Shown piece by piece: positions 62,685 to 64,000 of a stretch of DNA of 64,000 nt; within the stretch, counting starts at the first letter, position 1; each line of letters opens with the position of its first letter. The notes under the pieces are model-generated. The model made no database searches. It saw only the letters and a program-made list of their open reading frames with translations, and was not told where the DNA came from. Made by a program: the position numbers and the translations under genes. Source of the DNA: Bacteroidia bacterium (GTDB lineage Bacteria; Bacteroidota; Bacteroidia; AKYH767-A; OLB10); contig JAEUTI010000085.1 in NCBI GenBank assembly GCA_016788065.1, forward strand, positions 1-64,000, given 5' to 3'.

Positions 62685-63845
62685 ATGCAGGCTGTTGTTT
62701 TTGGATGGCTCATTTACAGTCATACCAAAGATCCAATGGCACTCGGATTAATTGGACTTGCTGAGGCAATTCCGGCAATCTCCATGGCACTTTTTGGTGG
62801 CCATCTTGCCGATCAGCTAAATCGTAAAAAATTAATTCTGACTTTCCTTTTTGTCTTGCTCCTGATTTCAATCGGACTAACATTTTTTACTTTTAATGCT
62901 GAAGCAAATTTTATCCGCTTCGGAACATTACCTGTGTACATTCTGATTTTTTTAACCGGTTTAGCCAGAGGTGTATTAGGTCCTACAATTTCAGCTTTCT
63001 TCGCACAACTGGTTCCCAAATCACTCTACGCATCGGCTTCGGCATGGAGTAGCACCGTGTGGCAATTAGGCGCTGTAACCGGACCAGCATTAGGTGGATT
63101 AATCTATGGTTTTTATGGTGCATTTGCTGCAAGCACATTCGTTTGTGTGTTCATAGTTATCACTGCTTGTTGTTACCTGTTCATCAAGTCGAAACCGGCA
63201 TTAAGAGCATCGGAAGGAATTTCGCTTGCAGAAAGCTTAACAACAGGAATACGATTTGTTTTTAAAAATCAAATCATGTTATCCGCCATTACACTCGACC
63301 TGTTTGCCGTACTTTTTGGTGGTGCGGTAGCATTGTTGCCCATGTTTGCCGATCAGGTGCTGGGAACAGGTGCTGAAGGACTTGGCTTACTGAGGGCTGC
63401 TCCTGCTTTTGGTGCCGTCATCATGGCTCTCACTCTTGCCCACCGGCCTCCCGTTACTCATACCGGTAAAAAATTGCTGGCTGCTGTGGCAGGATTTGGA
63501 ATTTGCATGATTCTTTTTGCTTTGTCCACAAACTTCTATCTCTCGCTGGCACTTTTGGCCCTTAGCGGGATGCTGGACAGTGTCAGTGTAATAATCCGGT
63601 CCACCATTATGCAGGTAATTACCCCTGATGAAATGCGTGGAAGGGTATCGGCAGTAAACACTATTTTCATAGGTTCTTCGAATGAAATTGGTGCTTTTGA
63701 ATCGGGATTTGCGGCCCGGTTACTGGGATTAATTCCTTCCGTTATAGCAGGAGGAGCCATGACACTGATGGTAGTTGCGTCAACCTGGAAACTGGCTCCT
63801 TCCTTAAGGAAACTGGAACTAAAAAACCTTCATTCAACTGGGTAG
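62685..63845 (+). CDS. Major facilitator superfamily transporter (coding probably begins upstream at a non-standard codon)
   Basis: From the ATG at 62685 the product is 386 residues with about 11 hydrophobic helices of the MFS_3/enterobactin-exporter-like type (SHTKDPMALGLIGLAEAIPAISMALFGGHLADQLNRKK; FLTGLARGVLGPTISAFFAQLVP; MRGRVSAVNTIFIGSSNEIGAFESG). This start cuts the first helix. The same frame is open back to 62541 and encodes KKLFYGQAYEALKIRDYRFFI and AARLSLTIAWQMQ, the expected N-terminus, but has no ATG, GTG or TTG. ATT at 62583 is the best candidate start. The substrate is unknown; MFS_3 members are usually drug or metabolite exporters. Confidence 0.82.
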   Translation: MQAVVFGWLIYSHTKDPMALGLIGLAEAIPAISMALFGGHLADQLNRKKLILTFLFVLLLISIGLTFFTFNAEANFIRFGTLPVYILIFLTGLARGVLGPTISAFFAQLVPKSLYASASAWSSTVWQLGAVTGPALGGLIYGFYGAFAASTFVCVFIVITACCYLFIKSKPALRASEGISLAESLTTGIRFVFKNQIMLSAITLDLFAVLFGGAVALLPMFADQVLGTGAEGLGLLRAAPAFGAVIMALTLAHRPPVTHTGKKLLAAVAGFGICMILFALSTNFYLSLALLALSGMLDSVSVIIRSTIMQVITPDEMRGRVSAVNTIFIGSSNEIGAFESGFAARLLGLIPSVIAGGAMTLMVVASTWKLAPSLRKLELKNLHSTG

Positions 63846-63909
63846 ACTCCTGTATGTCACGAGTTTACAATTACATGGGTGTTACTGCATAATGTTACAT
63901 GATTTTCAG

Positions 63910-63917
63910 TACCTTTG
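63910..63917 (+). promoter_or_regulatory. Promoter -7 element near the right edge
   Basis: TACCTTTG is an exact TAnnTTTG about 50 nt before the ATG at 63967. A -33 TTTG is not evident. Confidence 0.45.
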
Positions 63918-63966
63918 TCGGCTCATATTCAAGCCCCTATAATTCAGGCATTTAAAGTCAACTATT

Positions 63967-64000
63967 ATGATTGATTTCATCAATAAAACGTTATCAAAAC
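63967..64000 (+). CDS. Start of an unidentified gene, cut by the window edge
   Basis: The last 34 bases read MIDFINKTLSK in an open frame from an ATG 50 nt after a good -7 element. Only 11 residues are visible, too few to name a family. Confidence 0.45.
   Translation, partial: MIDFINKTLSK

Overview
The window looks like a chromosomal segment of an AT-rich, gliding or Type IX secretion (T9SS)-type member of the Bacteroidota. The evidence is porV, porU, a PorP/SprF-family gene and gldJ close together, several secreted proteins with T9SS C-terminal sorting domains or SprB-type repeats, an ExbB/ExbD/TonB cluster, and promoters of the Bacteroidota form TTTG-N19/21-TAnnTTTG. No plasmid or phage backbone, transposase or CRISPR array is visible. 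Layout, left to right. 1-6.6 kb, all minus strand: the N-terminal part of an SprB-repeat surface protein that runs off the left edge, pheT with its terminator, a DUF559-like protein and three small exported proteins of unknown role. 7.0-11.9 kb: a front-end fatty acid desaturase convergent with a NarL/HPK7 two-component pair whose kinase has a large periplasmic propeller sensor. 12-16.2 kb: recG, a cold-shock protein and adenine deaminase. 16.2-26.9 kb is the most accessory-looking region: repeat-rich intergenic DNA, a giant T9SS surface-protein gene (one frame from 17785 to 24930) broken by an in-frame TAA and carrying an 11-G tract, a second T9SS-exported protein translationally overlapped with it, and a near-identical ~139-bp direct repeat on both sides. 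27-40.2 kb is a housekeeping plus T9SS block: pdhA, pdhC, cdd, ispF, porV, porU, porP/sprF, gldJ, murF. Between pdhA and pdhC sits a four-helix-bundle (23S intervening-sequence-type) gene enclosed by a 34-bp inverted repeat matching at 33 positions. 40.2-44.6 kb: Wzc-type tyrosine kinase, Wza-type export lipoprotein and an acyl-CoA dehydrogenase. 44.6-53.4 kb: anmK, a 1-base-overlapped glutamate dehydrogenase/MscS/ion-transporter chain, then exbB-exbD-tonB-folC and a small unknown. 53.4-55.4 kb: a small membrane protein with a decayed paralog fragment, tRNA-Val with a palindrome-interrupted partial copy, and rluF. 55.7-64 kb, all plus strand: an outer-membrane-type protein, a DUF1579-like protein, an exported propeller-like protein, cytochrome P450, methyltransferase, ABC ATPase, PduO-type cobalamin adenosyltransferase, a DUF2795 protein, an MFS transporter lacking a normal start codon, and the first codons of another gene. 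How it fits together: PorV and PorU are the attachment-complex components that receive and process the T9SS substrates encoded at 1, 17.8 and 24.9 kb. GldJ and PorP/SprF belong to the gliding/T9SS envelope apparatus. ExbBD-TonB and Wza/Wzc are further envelope functions. The most unusual items are the inverted-repeat-bounded four-helix-bundle gene inside the pdh locus, the possible contingency locus (G11 tract, upstream AT-rich array and premature stop) in the giant surface gene, the four 21/22-bp-phased motifs ahead of the SprB-type gene, and the start-less MFS gene. All calls come from reading the sequence by eye; no database search was run.
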